From positions 2,790,001 through 2,854,000 of the forward strand of contig NZ_CP073637.1 in the NCBI RefSeq assembly GCF_029962485.1: a stretch of DNA of 64,000 bases. Reading direction: 5' to 3'. Below the pieces are notes generated by a model. It saw only the letters and a program-made list of their open reading frames with translations. It searched no databases and was not told the DNA's origin. This DNA comes from Burkholderia cepacia. GTDB taxonomy: Bacteria > Pseudomonadota > Gammaproteobacteria > Burkholderiales > Burkholderiaceae. The translations under genes were made by a program, and so were the position numbers. Below, one piece after another: positions 39,551 through 50,242 of the stretch (its first letter is position 1; each line of letters begins with the position of its first letter).

Positions 39551-39575
39551 AAAAAACCCCGCCAACGCGGGGTTT
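39551..39575 (-). terminator. rho-independent terminator of the desaturase gene
   Basis: On the minus strand, stem AAACCCCGC/GCGGGGTTT with a 4-nt loop (CAAC on the plus strand) is followed by a T run, 32 bp past the stop. Confidence 0.88.
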
Positions 39576-39606
39576 GTGACGTCCTGAGATTCTAATCGAT
39601 TTCGAA

Positions 39607-40830
39607 TCAGGCGTAGCGGCGCAGGCGCGTCGCGAATTCCTGCAACGCCTTGATGCCGCTTTGTTCTGCGCGATGGCACCAATCCTGCAATTGCGCGAGA
39701 AGCTGTTCGCGCGACGCGGTCGAACGATCCCAGATCGCGGCCAGATCCTGGCGCAGCTGGAAGTACGTATGCAGCTTCTGGCTGTTCGCGAAGATTTCCG
39801 GCAGCAGCTTCTTCTGCGGCTCGTCGAGGCCGTCGGCGTCCTTGTGGAACCACTTGCGCGCGCCGCGCATCAGCTGGTACTTCTCGCTCGAGCCGAGTTC
39901 CTTCAGGTGCGCGAGCTCCTGCGCATACGCACGCTTCACGGCCTTGCCGTAGCGCGCCATCACTTCGTAGCGGTTCGACAGCACGGCCTGCAGCGTTTCC
40001 TGGTCGAGCACCGTCTTCGGCTTGTTCAGGCGCGGGGTCGGCGCGACCTTCTTCACCTTCGCAAGACCGAACGCCGACATGATGCGGATGTACATCCAGC
40101 CGATGTCGAACTCGTACCACTTGTTCGACAGCTTCGCCGACGTCGCGAACGTATGGTGGTTGTTGTGCAGCTCTTCGCCGCCGATCACGATGCCCCACGG
40201 GAACAGGTTCGTGCTCGCGTCAGCCGAGTTGAAGTTGCGATAACCCCAGAAGTGACCGAAGCCGTTGACGACGCCAGCCGCCCAGAACGGAATCCAGACC
40301 ATCTGCACGGCCCACACGGTGAGGCCGAGCACGCCGAACAGCGCGACGTCGATCACCATCATGATGCTGATGCCGAGAATCGGGTACTTCGAATAGACAT
40401 TGCGCTCAACCCAGTCGCTCGGCGTGCCGTGACCGAACTTGCGCATCGTCTCTTCGTTCTTCGCTTCCGCGCGATACAGTTCCGCGCCTTCGAGGAACAC
40501 CTTCCAGATGCCGCGCGTCTGCGGGCTGTGCGGATCTTCCTCGGTCTCGCACTTCGCATGGTGCTTGCGGTGAATCGCGGCCCACTGACCCGTCAGCATG
40601 CCGGTCGTCATCCACAGCCACAGGCGGAAGAAGTGGCTCGCGATCGGATGCAGTTCCAGCGCACGGTGCGCCTGGCAGCGGTGCAGATAGACCGTCACGC
40701 CGATGATCGTGACGTGCGTGACGGCGAGCGCGAACAGCGCGACCTGCCACCACGAAAAATGCAGGAGCCCGTGGGAAAGAAAATCGAGCAGGGAATTCAA
40801 CAAGGCAGGTACCTGTGATGAGAGCGACAC
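39607..40830 (-). CDS. fatty acid/acyl-CoA desaturase with ISL3-transposase-like C-terminus
   Basis: This 407-residue protein has two parts. Residues 1-270 form a membrane di-iron desaturase with the three His boxes HRCQAH (50-55), HRKHH (87-91) and HNNHH (222-226) and several membrane helices. It would introduce a double bond in membrane fatty acids. Residues 280-407 are soluble and charged. They resemble the C-terminal part of ISL3-family transposases (NSQKLHTYFQLRQDL and SGIKALQEFATRLRRY pattern). The GTG at 40830 has a weak ribosome site, and starts at TTG codons near 40803 or 40800 are possible. Confidence 0.85.
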   Translation of the reverse strand: MSLSSQVPALLNSLLDFLSHGLLHFSWWQVALFALAVTHVTIIGVTVYLHRCQAHRALELHPIASHFFRLWLWMTTGMLTGQWAAIHRKHHAKCETEEDPHSPQTRGIWKVFLEGAELYRAEAKNEETMRKFGHGTPSDWVERNVYSKYPILGISIMMVIDVALFGVLGLTVWAVQMVWIPFWAAGVVNGFGHFWGYRNFNSADASTNLFPWGIVIGGEELHNNHHTFATSAKLSNKWYEFDIGWMYIRIMSAFGLAKVKKVAPTPRLNKPKTVLDQETLQAVLSNRYEVMARYGKAVKRAYAQELAHLKELGSSEKYQLMRGARKWFHKDADGLDEPQKKLLPEIFANSQKLHTYFQLRQDLAAIWDRSTASREQLLAQLQDWCHRAEQSGIKALQEFATRLRRYA

Positions 40831-41024
40831 CGGCTCGCGCCGAGCGTCAGAAAAATGAAAGCATACCGCGTACAGACTTGAATTTTACTTCAACCGTTCC
40901 AAGTCTTTGTAAAAAATGAATATTTTCTTGCCCTGGCGCAACTGGAGCAGTCCACGGGCGGACTTGGAAAGGCCCGCGATCCGGTTCCGGTCGCGGGGTC
41001 AAACCATTTGACGGCCGGTGCGCG

Positions 41025-42407
41025 CTACGCAGCCGGTGCGCGCCCGTCCGCCGCACCGTTCACGGCCGCCGGATCGAGCCCGGCCGTCGCACCCGCGGCG
41101 GAAAAACCGTCCGGCAATCCGACCACACGCACCTCTCGCTGCGGGAACGGAATCGAAATCCCGTGCTCGCTGAACAGCCGCCAGATGTTGCGGTTCACGG
41201 TCGAACGCACGCCCGACGTGCCTTTCGCGGAATCCTCGATCCAGAAGCCAAGCTCCAGGTCGATCCCGTCCGCACCGAAACTCACCAGATACGGCGTCGG
41301 CGCGGGCTCCGCCAGCACGCGCGGCACGCCCTTCGCCGCGTCGGCGAGCAGCGCAAGCGCGTGCTCGACGTCGCTCGTGTACGCGACCTGCACCGCGACC
41401 TTCGCATAGCCCCGCGTCAGGTACGACGACTGGTTCTGCACGACGTCGGTGATCAGCTTCTCGTTCGGGATCAGCGTCTCGTTGCCGTCGAGCCCGCGCA
41501 CGACCGTATAGCGCGTGCGGATCTGCGTGACGATGCCCTGCAGCCCGCCGACGCTGATCGCGTCGCCAAGCCGCAGCGAGCGGTCGAGCAGGATGATGAA
41601 GCCCGACACGTAGTTGCTCGCGATCTTCTGCAGCCCGAAACCGAGGCCGACACCCACCGCACCGCCGAACACGCCGAGCACCGTCACGTCGATGCCGACC
41701 AGCGACAGCCCGATCAGGATCGCCGCGAACACGAGCAGCGCGCGGCCGACCCGCGACAGCACGACCTTCAGGTTCGCGTCGAGCGTGCTCGCGCGGGTGA
41801 GGCGATCCTCGAGCACCGAGCCGAGCCACATCGCGACCATCAGCGTCACGCACACCCACAGCGCGCCCGAGATCAGCGACAGCAGCGTGAGGTGCGCATT
41901 GGCGACGCGGAACTGCACGCTGTCGAGCCAGCCGAGCACGTCGCGCTGGATGCCGAGCACGGTCAGCACCATCGCGGCCCACACGACGGTCGACACGATC
42001 TTCTCGACGATCGACAGCCACGCATGCGTGTGGCCGTCGCGCGCGAACACGCGCCGCGCGAAGAAGAACAGCACGTAGATCAACCCGATGCCGAACAGCG
42101 GCACGAGCGCGAGCGACAGCAGCGACGTCGACATGAACGGGTCGAACGCGAGTTGCGCGGCGCCGACGAAGACACTGCCGAACAACGGGAACAACGCGCG
42201 CTTCAGGCTTTGCGCACCCGCACCGGGCGCGCGGCCGGCTGCCCGGCGGCGCGCATCGATGCGGCCGTGCACGAAGCGCGCGGTCACCCATGCGAAACAC
42301 AGCGCGCCGACCAGGATCGCCGCCTGCCAGATCATCACCGGCTGGTGGAAGTCACGAATGACCGATGCCAGCCGGTGCGACAGCAGGCGGCTCTGCAGAT
42401 TTTCCAT
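41025..42407 (-). CDS. MscS-family mechanosensitive ion channel
   Basis: This 460-residue inner-membrane protein has an MscS domain preceded by extra N-terminal helices (about 25-200). The pore helix GVFGGAVGVGLGFGLQKIASNYVSGF has the Gly/Ala pattern of MscS TM3, followed by the beta domain (FIILLDRSLRLGDAISVGGLQGIVT). The family opens under osmotic downshock to release solutes. It is larger than E. coli MscS (286 residues). The C-terminus is Ala/Gly-rich. It lies 18 bp downstream of the rsmB-like gene. Confidence 0.88.
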   Translation of the reverse strand: MENLQSRLLSHRLASVIRDFHQPVMIWQAAILVGALCFAWVTARFVHGRIDARRRAAGRAPGAGAQSLKRALFPLFGSVFVGAAQLAFDPFMSTSLLSLALVPLFGIGLIYVLFFFARRVFARDGHTHAWLSIVEKIVSTVVWAAMVLTVLGIQRDVLGWLDSVQFRVANAHLTLLSLISGALWVCVTLMVAMWLGSVLEDRLTRASTLDANLKVVLSRVGRALLVFAAILIGLSLVGIDVTVLGVFGGAVGVGLGFGLQKIASNYVSGFIILLDRSLRLGDAISVGGLQGIVTQIRTRYTVVRGLDGNETLIPNEKLITDVVQNQSSYLTRGYAKVAVQVAYTSDVEHALALLADAAKGVPRVLAEPAPTPYLVSFGADGIDLELGFWIEDSAKGTSGVRSTVNRNIWRLFSEHGISIPFPQREVRVVGLPDGFSAAGATAGLDPAAVNGAADGRAPAA

Positions 42408-42425
42408 CGTCCGTCCGGGCCGCCG

Positions 42426-43691
42426 TTACTGCGCGGCGCGCCGTTCGAGCACCGCGGCGAAGAAGCCGTCGGTCGCGTGACGATGCGGCCACAGCGACAG
42501 GTAGTCGCCCATCTCGAGCTCGATGCGCTGCTCAGCCAGCACCTGCTGCGCCGGCACCAGCACGAATTCGGGATGATCGGCCAGGAACTGCTCGACGATC
42601 CGCTCGTTCTCGGCATCGAGCACGCTGCAGGTCGCGTACACAAGCCGGCCGCCCTTCTTCACGAGGCGCGCGGCGCTCGCGAGGATCGACGCCTGCTTCG
42701 GCGTCAGCTCGTCGATCGCCGTACGCGTCTGACGCCACTTCAGGTCAGGATTGCGGCGCAGCGTGCCGAGGCCGCTGCACGGCGCATCGACCAGCACGCG
42801 GTCGATCTTGCCGGCGAGCCGCTTGATCTTCGCATCGTGCTCGCTGTCGATCAGCACCGGGTTCACGTTCGACAGCCCGCTGCGCGCGAGGCGCGGCTTC
42901 AGCTTCGCGAGGCGCTTTTCCGACACGTCGAACGCATAGAGGCGCCCGGTCGAGCGCATCATCGCGCCCAGCGCGAGCGTCTTGCCGCCAGCACCCGCAC
43001 AGAAATCGACGATCATCTCGCCGCGGCGCGGCGCGACGAGCGAGCACAGCAGCTGGCTGCCTTCGTCCTGCACCTCGATCTGGCCTTCCTCGAACAGCTT
43101 CAGGCGCGTCAGCGCCGGCTTGCCGACGACACGCACGCCGAACGGCGCGAACGGCATCGCACCCGCATCGATGCCGTTCGCACGCAGCGCGTCGATCACC
43201 TGGTCGCGGGTCGCCTTCTGCGCGTTGGCGCGCAGGTCGAGCGGCGCCGGGTAGTTCAGCGCGGCGGCGAGCTGCGCGAGTTCCTCGGCGTCGAATCGGG
43301 CCGACAGCGCCTGGTGGATCCAGTCGGGCAGGTTCGTGCGCACGCGCACCGGCAGGCTCGCCGGATCGATCTTCGACACGTGCTCGAGCCACGCGGACTC
43401 GGTGTCGGACAAAAACGGCCTCAGCGCGTTGCGGCCGGCCGTCTGCATCAGGCCGAGCAGCGTGAGACGCCGCGCGGGCGTGCCCGTGCCGCTCTCGGCC
43501 AGGTGCGAAAACTCCATCTTGCGGCGCAGCACCGCGAAGACGGCCTCGGCGATCACGCCGCGCTCGGCATGCCCGAGCTTCGGGTGCGCGCGGAAGAACC
43601 GGCTCGTCGTCGCGTCGGCGGGGCCGGCGAACTTCAGCACCTCGGCCAGCAAGGTCTCGGTCTGGCCAATCAGGAATCCGTGCAGCTTCAT
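42426..43691 (-). CDS. RsmB/NOP-family rRNA m5C methyltransferase
   Basis: This 421-residue S-adenosylmethionine methylase makes 5-methylcytosine in RNA. The N-terminal half is a helical RNA-binding region. The Rossmann domain has IVDFCAGAGGKTLALGAMM (about 227-245). Two cysteines follow: the motif IV PCSGLG (Cys305) and the motif VI TCSVLDAENE (Cys355), the release and catalytic residues of the family. E. coli RsmB is 429 residues with a NusB domain. I did not find NusB features here. It overlaps purN by 4 bp. Confidence 0.88.
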   Translation of the reverse strand: MKLHGFLIGQTETLLAEVLKFAGPADATTSRFFRAHPKLGHAERGVIAEAVFAVLRRKMEFSHLAESGTGTPARRLTLLGLMQTAGRNALRPFLSDTESAWLEHVSKIDPASLPVRVRTNLPDWIHQALSARFDAEELAQLAAALNYPAPLDLRANAQKATRDQVIDALRANGIDAGAMPFAPFGVRVVGKPALTRLKLFEEGQIEVQDEGSQLLCSLVAPRRGEMIVDFCAGAGGKTLALGAMMRSTGRLYAFDVSEKRLAKLKPRLARSGLSNVNPVLIDSEHDAKIKRLAGKIDRVLVDAPCSGLGTLRRNPDLKWRQTRTAIDELTPKQASILASAARLVKKGGRLVYATCSVLDAENERIVEQFLADHPEFVLVPAQQVLAEQRIELEMGDYLSLWPHRHATDGFFAAVLERRAAQ

Positions 43692-44350
43692 ACGCCCTCA
43701 CTCGTTTCGGTATGCGGTTGATCCGCGAAAATCCAGCGTGCTTCTTCCGGCGCCACGACGGCACGGCCGTTCTCGAGGCGCAAGCGCCCCTCGACGAACC
43801 AGCGCACCGCGCGCGGATACAGCACATGCTCGACGGTCAGCACGCGCTGCGCGAGCGCGGCCGCGTCGTCGCCCGCGCGCACGGGCACCGCGCCCTGCGC
43901 GACGATCGCGCCGCTGTCGAGCTCGGGAATGACGAAATGCACGCTCGCGCCATGCAGCGCGACGCCCGCGTCGAGCGCCTGCTGATGCGTATGGATGCCC
44001 TTGAAGCTCGGCAGCAGCGACGGATGGATGTTCAGCAGCCGGCCTTCGTATCGTCTGACGAATGCGGGCGTGAGGATGCGCATGAAGCCGGCGAGGACGA
44101 CGAGATCGGGGGCGAAACGGTCGATCTCGGCGGCGAGCGCCGCGTCGAAGCTGTCGCGGCCGTCGAACGACCGGTGGTCAACCACCGCCGTCGCCACCCC
44201 GTGCGACGCGGCAAAAGCCAGCCCGCCCGCATCGGGCCGGTTGGCGATCACGGCGGCAATCTCGGCCGGCCAGCGTTCCTGCGCGCACGCGCGAACGATG
44301 GCCTCCATGTTGCTGCCGCGACCGGAAATCAGGATCACGAGTTTTTTCAT
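43688..44350 (-). CDS. purN: phosphoribosylglycinamide formyltransferase
   Basis: This 220-residue enzyme formylates glycinamide ribonucleotide in purine synthesis, using 10-formyltetrahydrofolate. It begins with the ribonucleotide-binding loop LISGRGSNMEAI. The catalytic triad is Asn107, His109 (LNIHPSLLPSFKG) and Asp145 (PELDSGAIVAQ). The TLPSF-type folate loop is present. Its last bases overlap the rsmB-like start by 4 bp, so the two are coupled. It is divergent from ribF. Confidence 0.95.
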   Translation of the reverse strand: MKKLVILISGRGSNMEAIVRACAQERWPAEIAAVIANRPDAGGLAFAASHGVATAVVDHRSFDGRDSFDAALAAEIDRFAPDLVVLAGFMRILTPAFVRRYEGRLLNIHPSLLPSFKGIHTHQQALDAGVALHGASVHFVIPELDSGAIVAQGAVPVRAGDDAAALAQRVLTVEHVLYPRAVRWFVEGRLRLENGRAVVAPEEARWIFADQPHTETSEGV

Positions 44351-44414
44351 CCGCGAATTTTACCATTCGCCCCCGCGTTTCCCGCCTTCTCGGCCGCCGA
44401 CCCGTCCGAACGTT

Positions 44415-44420
44415 TATAAT
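44415..44420 (+). promoter_or_regulatory. candidate -10 box for ribF
   Basis: A perfect TATAAT lies 52 bp before the ribF start in the purN-ribF divergent region. No good -35 is visible at the right distance, so an activated or alternative promoter is possible. Confidence 0.35.
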
Positions 44421-44472
44421 CTTCTGCTTTGCGGCATCCCACCGCCCATTCCCCGACGCTGCATCCGCTATC

Positions 44473-45465
44473 GTGAAAGTCTTCCGCGGCCTGCCCAACG
44501 CCGAGAGCCGCGCCCCGTGCGCGCTGACGATCGGCAACTTCGACGGTGTCCATCGCGGCCACCAGGCCCTGCTCGCGCGCGTGCGCGCGGCAGCGGACGC
44601 ACGCGGCCTGCCCGTGTGCGTGATGACGTTCGAGCCGCACCCGCGCGAATTCTTCAACCCGGCCGGCGCGCCGCCGCGCATCGCGATGCTGCGCGACAAG
44701 CTCGAGGCGCTGCGCGATCACGGTGTCGACCGCGTCGTCGTCGAGCACTTCAACCATACGTTCGCGAGCCAGTCGCCGCAGGCGTTCGTCGAGCGCACGC
44801 TGGTGAACGGGTTGCACACCCGCTGGATGATGGTCGGCGACGATTTCTGCTACGGCGCGAAGCGCGCAGGCACCTTCGACACGCTGAAGGCGGCCGGCGA
44901 GCAGCACGGCTTCGAAGTCGAGCAGATGGGCACGGTGGCCGGCAGCGATGGCACACGCATCTCCAGCTCGGGCGTGCGCGCGGCGCTTGCGGCCGGCGAT
45001 CTCGATGCGGCCGCGCAGGCGCTCGGCCACGGCTATGCGATCAGCGGCCACGTCGCGCACGGGCTGAAGCTCGGCCGCGACCTCGGTTTCCCGACGCTGA
45101 ACCTGCCGATTGCGCACAAACGACCGGCGCTCGCGGGCATCTTCGTCGTTCAAGTGCACGGCCTCGGCCCCGAGCCGCTGCCGGGCGTCGCGAGCCTCGG
45201 CCTGCGCCCGACCGTCGACGATTCGGGCCGTGTGCTGCTCGAAGTCCACCTGCTCGACTGGCACGGCGACGCGTACGGCAAGCTCATCCGCGTCGAATTC
45301 CTGAAGAAGCTGCGCGACGAGGCGAAATTCGACGATCTCGAGGCGCTGTCGCGCGCGATCGCACTGGACGTCGCGAATGCGCGCGCGTACTTCATCGAGC
45401 GCGACCGTGCGCCGGGCAGCCGCGCCACGGGCTTCTCGACGTCGGCCACCGACCGAATTAGCTGA
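44473..45465 (+). CDS. ribF: bifunctional riboflavin kinase / FAD synthetase
   Basis: This 330-residue enzyme makes FMN and FAD from riboflavin. The N-terminal FAD synthetase half has the nucleotidyltransferase signature GNFDGVHRGH (21-30) and SSSGVRAAL. The C-terminal flavokinase half has ARGLKLGRDLGFPTLNL-like and SLGLRPTVDDSGRVLLEVHLLDW strands. The start is GTG at 44473 with no clear Shine-Dalgarno. Methionine/valine start placement agrees with the family. It heads a ribF-ileS-lspA gene order common in bacteria. Confidence 0.95.
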   Translation: MKVFRGLPNAESRAPCALTIGNFDGVHRGHQALLARVRAAADARGLPVCVMTFEPHPREFFNPAGAPPRIAMLRDKLEALRDHGVDRVVVEHFNHTFASQSPQAFVERTLVNGLHTRWMMVGDDFCYGAKRAGTFDTLKAAGEQHGFEVEQMGTVAGSDGTRISSSGVRAALAAGDLDAAAQALGHGYAISGHVAHGLKLGRDLGFPTLNLPIAHKRPALAGIFVVQVHGLGPEPLPGVASLGLRPTVDDSGRVLLEVHLLDWHGDAYGKLIRVEFLKKLRDEAKFDDLEALSRAIALDVANARAYFIERDRAPGSRATGFSTSATDRIS

Positions 45466-45567
45466 TCCGGACGGCGGCGCCTGGCGCCGCACCCTCGCGC
45501 CGCCCACTCGCGCGCATCCCCGATTCACGACGCCCGAGCGTCTCCCGATTTAGATAGCGATCCCATC

Positions 45568-48405
45568 ATGAGCAACAAGAAAGCCGATTCGAAACCGCAG
45601 GCCAAGTATCCGGTCAACCTGCTCGACACGCCGTTCCCGATGCGCGGCGACCTGCCCAAGCGCGAGCCGCAATGGGTCAAGGAATGGGAAGAGCGCGGCC
45701 TCTACGAGAAGATCCGCGCAGCCAGCAAGGGCCGGCCGAAGTTCATCCTGCACGACGGCCCGCCGTATGCGAACGGCGACATCCACCTCGGCCACGCGGT
45801 CAACAAGATCCTGAAGGACATCGTCGTCAAGTCGCGCAACATGGCCGGCTTCGATGCGCCGTACGTGCCGGGCTGGGATTGCCACGGGATGCCGATCGAA
45901 ATCCAGATCGAGAAGCAATTCGGCAAGTCGCTGCCGGCGGCCGAAGTGATGAGCAAGGCGCGCGCGTACGCGACCGAGCAGATCGAGAAGCAGAAGGTCG
46001 GCTTCAAGCGCCTCGGCGTGCTCGGCGACTGGGCCAACCCGTACAAGACGATGAACTTCGTCAACGAGGCGGAAGAGATCCGCGCGCTCGGCAAGATCAT
46101 CGAGAAGGGCTATGTCTATCGCGGGCTGAAGCCGGTGAACTGGTGCTTCGACTGCGGCTCGGCGCTCGCCGAAGCGGAAGTCGAATACAAGGACCGCACC
46201 GATCCGACGATCGACGTGATGTTCGCGTTCGCGGAACCGGAAAAGACGGCGCAGGCATTCGGCCTGGCGGCGCTGCCGCGCGCCGAAGGCGGCATCGTGA
46301 TCTGGACCACCACGCCGTGGACGATCCCGGCGAACCAGGCGCTGAACCTCCATCCGGAAATCGTCTACGCGCTGGTCGACACCGAGCGCGGGCTGCTGAT
46401 CATCGCGGAAGAACGCGTCGAAGCCTGCATGACCGACTTCAAGCTGACGGGCCGCGTCGTCGCGACCGCGCCGGGCGTGAAGCTCGCCAACCTGCGCTTC
46501 CACCACCCGCTCGCCTCTGCCCACCCCGGCTACAAGCGTACGGCGCCCGTCTACCTCGGCGACTACGTGACGACCGACACCGGTACCGGCGTCGTGCACT
46601 CGTCGCCCGCATACGGTATCGAAGACTTCATGTCGTGCAAGGCGCACGGGATGACCGATTCGGACTTCATCAACCCGGTGATGGGCGACGGCCGCTATAT
46701 CGAATCGCTGCCGCTGTTCGGCGGCCTGTCGATCTGGGATGCCAATCCGAAGATCGTCGAGGCGCTGAACGCGGCCGGCTCGCTGCTGCGCAGCGAGAAG
46801 TACACGCACAGCTACATGCACTGCTGGCGCCACAAGACGCCGATCATCTACCGCGCGACGTCGCAATGGTTCGCCGGCATGGACGTGACGCCGCGCGACG
46901 GCGGCAAGACGCTGCGCGAAACGGCGCTCGAAGGCGTCGATGCGACTGCGTTCTACCCGTCGTGGGGCAAGCAGCGCCTGTTCAGCATGATCGCGAACCG
47001 TCCCGACTGGACGCTGTCGCGCCAGCGCCAGTGGGGCGTGCCGATGGCGTTCTTCGTGCACAAGGAAACCGGCGAGCTGCACCCGCGCACGCTGGAACTG
47101 CTCGAGGAAGTCGCGAAGCGTGTCGAGCAGTCGGGCATCGAGGCATGGCAGTCGCTCGACCCGCGCGAGCTGATCGGCGACGACGCGAACCTGTACGAAA
47201 AGAACCGCGACACGCTCGACGTGTGGTTCGACTCGGGCACGACGCACTGGCACGTGCTGCGCGGCTCGCACAAGGATCAGCTGCAATTCCCGGCCGACCT
47301 GTACCTCGAAGGCTCGGACCAGCACCGCGGCTGGTTCCATTCGTCGCTGCTGACCGCGTCGATGATCGACGGCCGCGCGCCGTACAAGGGCCTGCTCACG
47401 CACGGCTTCACGGTCGACGGCGAAGGCCGCAAGATGAGCAAGTCGCTCGGCAACGGCATCGACCCGCATGAAGTCGCGAACCGCCTCGGCGCGGAAATCA
47501 TCCGCCTGTGGATCGCATCGACCGACTACTCGGGCGAACTCGCGATCTCCGAGGAAATCCTGAAGCGCGTGACCGAAGGCTATCGCCGCATCCGCAACAC
47601 GCTGCGCTTCCTGCTCGCGAACCTGTCCGATTTCGACTTCGCGCAGCACGCAGTGCCGGTCGAGGAATGGCTCGAGATCGATCGCTATGCGGTTGCGTTC
47701 TCGCAGCAGCTGCAGACGGAACTGCTCGGCCACTACGAGCGGTACGAATTCCACCCGGTCGTCGCGAAGCTGCAGACCTACTGCTCGGAAGATCTCGGCG
47801 GCTTCTACCTCGACGTGCTGAAGGACCGCCTGTACACGAGCGCGGCCGATTCGCGCGCACGCCGTTCCGCGCAGACCGCGCTGTACCACCTGACGCACGG
47901 CCTGCTGCGCGTGCTCGCGCCGTTCCTGTCGTTCACGGCCGAGGAAGCGTGGAAGGTGTTCCAGCCGGCCAGCGACACGATCTTCACGGAAACCTACTAC
48001 GCGTACCCGGAAGTCGCCGGCTCGGCCGCGCTGATCGAGAAGTGGGCGCTGCTGCGCGATGTGCGCGGCAACGTGACGAAGGCGCTCGAGGAAGCGCGCA
48101 CCGCGAACCGCATCGGTTCGTCGCTGCAGGCCGAAGTCGCCGTGCATGCGAGCGGCGCGCGTTACAACGCGCTCACGAGCCTCGGCGATGATCTCAAGTT
48201 CGTGCTGATCACGTCGGCCGCGACGGTCGTCAAGGTCGACGACGAAGCACAGGAAAGCGTCGACGTAGCCGCGTCGAAGTACCAGAAGTGCGAACGCTGC
48301 TGGCACTACCGCGAAGATGTCGGCGCGCACGCCGATCATCCGACGCTGTGCGGCCGCTGCTTCTCCAACCTGTTCGAAAACGGCGAAATCCGGAGCGCTG
48401 CATAA
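45568..48405 (+). CDS. ileS: isoleucyl-tRNA synthetase
   Basis: This 945-residue class I synthetase charges tRNA-Ile. The HIGH motif is HLGH (73-76) in [17 protein letters not shown] is at residues 622-626. An editing domain lies between them. A C-terminal zinc ribbon uses CERC (Cys908, Cys911) and CGRC (Cys928, Cys931). This is the bacterial IleS type with a zinc-ribbon end. It is 2 bp before lspA, and the two form an operon with ribF upstream. Confidence 0.98.
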   Translation: MSNKKADSKPQAKYPVNLLDTPFPMRGDLPKREPQWVKEWEERGLYEKIRAASKGRPKFILHDGPPYANGDIHLGHAVNKILKDIVVKSRNMAGFDAPYVPGWDCHGMPIEIQIEKQFGKSLPAAEVMSKARAYATEQIEKQKVGFKRLGVLGDWANPYKTMNFVNEAEEIRALGKIIEKGYVYRGLKPVNWCFDCGSALAEAEVEYKDRTDPTIDVMFAFAEPEKTAQAFGLAALPRAEGGIVIWTTTPWTIPANQALNLHPEIVYALVDTERGLLIIAEERVEACMTDFKLTGRVVATAPGVKLANLRFHHPLASAHPGYKRTAPVYLGDYVTTDTGTGVVHSSPAYGIEDFMSCKAHGMTDSDFINPVMGDGRYIESLPLFGGLSIWDANPKIVEALNAAGSLLRSEKYTHSYMHCWRHKTPIIYRATSQWFAGMDVTPRDGGKTLRETALEGVDATAFYPSWGKQRLFSMIANRPDWTLSRQRQWGVPMAFFVHKETGELHPRTLELLEEVAKRVEQSGIEAWQSLDPRELIGDDANLYEKNRDTLDVWFDSGTTHWHVLRGSHKDQLQFPADLYLEGSDQHRGWFHSSLLTASMIDGRAPYKGLLTHGFTVDGEGRKMSKSLGNGIDPHEVANRLGAEIIRLWIASTDYSGELAISEEILKRVTEGYRRIRNTLRFLLANLSDFDFAQHAVPVEEWLEIDRYAVAFSQQLQTELLGHYERYEFHPVVAKLQTYCSEDLGGFYLDVLKDRLYTSAADSRARRSAQTALYHLTHGLLRVLAPFLSFTAEEAWKVFQPASDTIFTETYYAYPEVAGSAALIEKWALLRDVRGNVTKALEEARTANRIGSSLQAEVAVHASGARYNALTSLGDDLKFVLITSAATVVKVDDEAQESVDVAASKYQKCERCWHYREDVGAHADHPTLCGRCFSNLFENGEIRSAA

Positions 48406-48407
48406 AT

Positions 48408-48908
48408 ATGGCGAAGACCCTGTCGAAACCGGCCAGCGGCGCGCTTGCGCCCTGGCTCGGCATTTCGCTGATCGTGATCCTGTTCGACCAGCTGTCGAAG
48501 ATCTCGATCCTGAAGACGTTCGCTTACGGCGCGCAGCACGAGCTGACGTCGTTCTTCAACCTCGTGCTGGTGTACAACCGCGGCGCGGCGTTCGGCTTCC
48601 TGTCGACCGCCGGCGGCTGGCAGCGCTGGGCGTTCACCGCGCTCGGCATCGCCGCGACGCTTGTGATCTGCTTCCTGCTGAAGCGCCACGGCCAGCAGCG
48701 GCTGTTCAGCCTGTCGCTCGCGCTGATCCTCGGCGGCGCGCTCGGCAACGTGATCGACCGGCTCGTCTACGGTCACGTGATCGACTTCCTCGATTTCCAT
48801 CTCGGCGCCTGGCACTTCCCGGCGTTCAACCTCGCCGATTCCGCAATCACGGTCGGCGCGGTGCTACTGATCTACGACGAGCTGCGTCGCGTGCGCGGCT
48901 CGCGCTAA
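48408..48908 (+). CDS. lspA: lipoprotein signal peptidase II
   Basis: This 166-residue inner-membrane aspartyl peptidase cleaves prolipoprotein signal peptides after lipidation. It has four hydrophobic segments. The catalytic aspartates are Asp126 ([10 protein letters not shown]) and Asp144 ([11 protein letters not shown]). The YNRGAAFGF and GNVIDR motifs are the conserved boxes. It starts 2 bp after ileS with no good ribosome site of its own, so translation may be coupled. Natural substrates include the small lipoprotein encoded at 16308. Confidence 0.96.
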   Translation: MAKTLSKPASGALAPWLGISLIVILFDQLSKISILKTFAYGAQHELTSFFNLVLVYNRGAAFGFLSTAGGWQRWAFTALGIAATLVICFLLKRHGQQRLFSLSLALILGGALGNVIDRLVYGHVIDFLDFHLGAWHFPAFNLADSAITVGAVLLIYDELRRVRGSR

Positions 48909-48927
48909 GCGCGCATACTCGGCGTCG

Positions 48928-48950
48928 ACGGCCGGCTTCGCGCCGGCCGT
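48928..48950 (+). terminator. possible weak terminator between lspA and coaBC
   Basis: Stem ACGGCCGGC/GCCGGCCGT with a TTCGC loop is followed by only a short T-containing tail. It may reduce read-through rather than stop it. Confidence 0.35.
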
Positions 48951-48975
48951 TCCGTTTGACCCTTGGAGGCCTGAG

Positions 48976-50187
48976 TTGGCACACGCAGAACTCGCAGGAA
49001 AACACCTCGTTCTCGGCCTGACGGGCGGCATCGCCTGCTACAAGATCGCCGAGCTCACGCGGTTGCTCGTGAAGGCCGGCGCGACCGTGCAGGTCGCGAT
49101 GACCGAAGCGGCCACCCAGTTCATCACGCCCGTGACGATGCAGGCGCTGTCGGGCCGGCCCGTCTATACGAGCCAGTGGGACGCGCGCATCGACAACAAC
49201 ATGGCGCACATCGACCTGTCGCGCGAAGCCGACGCGATCGTGATCGCGCCCGCGTCGACGGACTTCCTCGCGAAGCTCGCGCACGGGTTCGCGGACGATC
49301 TGCTGTCGACGCTGTGCGTCGCACGCGACTGTCCGCTGCTCGTCGTCCCCGCAATGAACCGCCAGATGTGGCAGAACCCGGCCACGCAGCGCAACGCCGC
49401 GCAACTGCGCGCGGACGGCGTGTCGGTGCTCGGCCCGGATTCGGGCGCGCAGGCATGCGGCGAAGTCGGCGACGGCCGCATGCTCGAGCCCGAGGCGATC
49501 TATGAAGCGATCGTCGCGCACTTCGCGCCGAAGGTGCTCGCGCACCGGCGCGTGCTGATCACGGCCGGGCCGACGTTCGAACCGCTCGACCCCGTGCGTG
49601 GCCTCACGAACCGCTCGAGCGGCAAAATGGGCTTCGCGCTCGCGCGCGCCGCGCAACAGGCCGGCGCCGACGTGCATCTCGTCGCGGGGCCGGTCGCGCT
49701 CGATACGCCGTGGGGTGTCTATCGCCAGGACGTGCAGACCGCGCAGCAAATGTACGACGCGGTGATGCATGCGGTCGCCGATGCCGACATCTTCATCGCG
49801 GTGGCCGCGGTGGCAGACTGGCGCGTCGATCAGCCGGCCGAGCACAAGATGAAGAAGACGGCCGACCGCAAGGTGCCGACGCTCGCGTTCGTCGAGAACC
49901 CGGACATCCTCGCGTCGGTCGCGGCGCTGCCCGATCCGCCGTTCTGCGTCGGCTTCGCGGCCGAAAGCGGCGACCTCGACGTGCACGGCGACGAGAAGCG
50001 CAAGCGCAAGAACGTGCCGCTGCTGGTCGGCAACCTCGGCCCGCTGACGTTCGGCCGCGACGACAATGAAGTCGTGCTGTTCGAAGCGGCCGGCCTCACG
50101 CGCCTGCCGCGCGCACCGAAGGACGAACTCGCGCATGCGCTCGTCGCGGAAATCGCGAAGCGCCTGCCCGACAATCGCCTGATCTGA
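48976..50187 (+). CDS. coaBC: phosphopantothenoylcysteine decarboxylase/phosphopantothenate-cysteine ligase
   Basis: This 403-residue bifunctional enzyme joins cysteine to phosphopantothenate and decarboxylates the product in CoA synthesis. The start is TTG, with GGAGG 6-7 bp upstream. The N-terminal CoaC flavoprotein domain has [35 protein letters not shown] (catalytic His) and PAMNRQMW. The C-terminal CoaB domain has [32 protein letters not shown] and VGFAAES. Length is normal. Confidence 0.95.
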   Translation: MAHAELAGKHLVLGLTGGIACYKIAELTRLLVKAGATVQVAMTEAATQFITPVTMQALSGRPVYTSQWDARIDNNMAHIDLSREADAIVIAPASTDFLAKLAHGFADDLLSTLCVARDCPLLVVPAMNRQMWQNPATQRNAAQLRADGVSVLGPDSGAQACGEVGDGRMLEPEAIYEAIVAHFAPKVLAHRRVLITAGPTFEPLDPVRGLTNRSSGKMGFALARAAQQAGADVHLVAGPVALDTPWGVYRQDVQTAQQMYDAVMHAVADADIFIAVAAVADWRVDQPAEHKMKKTADRKVPTLAFVENPDILASVAALPDPPFCVGFAAESGDLDVHGDEKRKRKNVPLLVGNLGPLTFGRDDNEVVLFEAAGLTRLPRAPKDELAHALVAEIAKRLPDNRLI

Positions 50188-50242
50188 TCACCCGCGCGGC
50201 GGCGCGTGTCGCCGCGCCCTTCCCGACCGATTCCACGACCGC

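Noticed and set aside
45550..48339. 929-residue minus-strand frame over ileS
   Set aside because: It is a shadow of ileS; no domain or start signal is seen.
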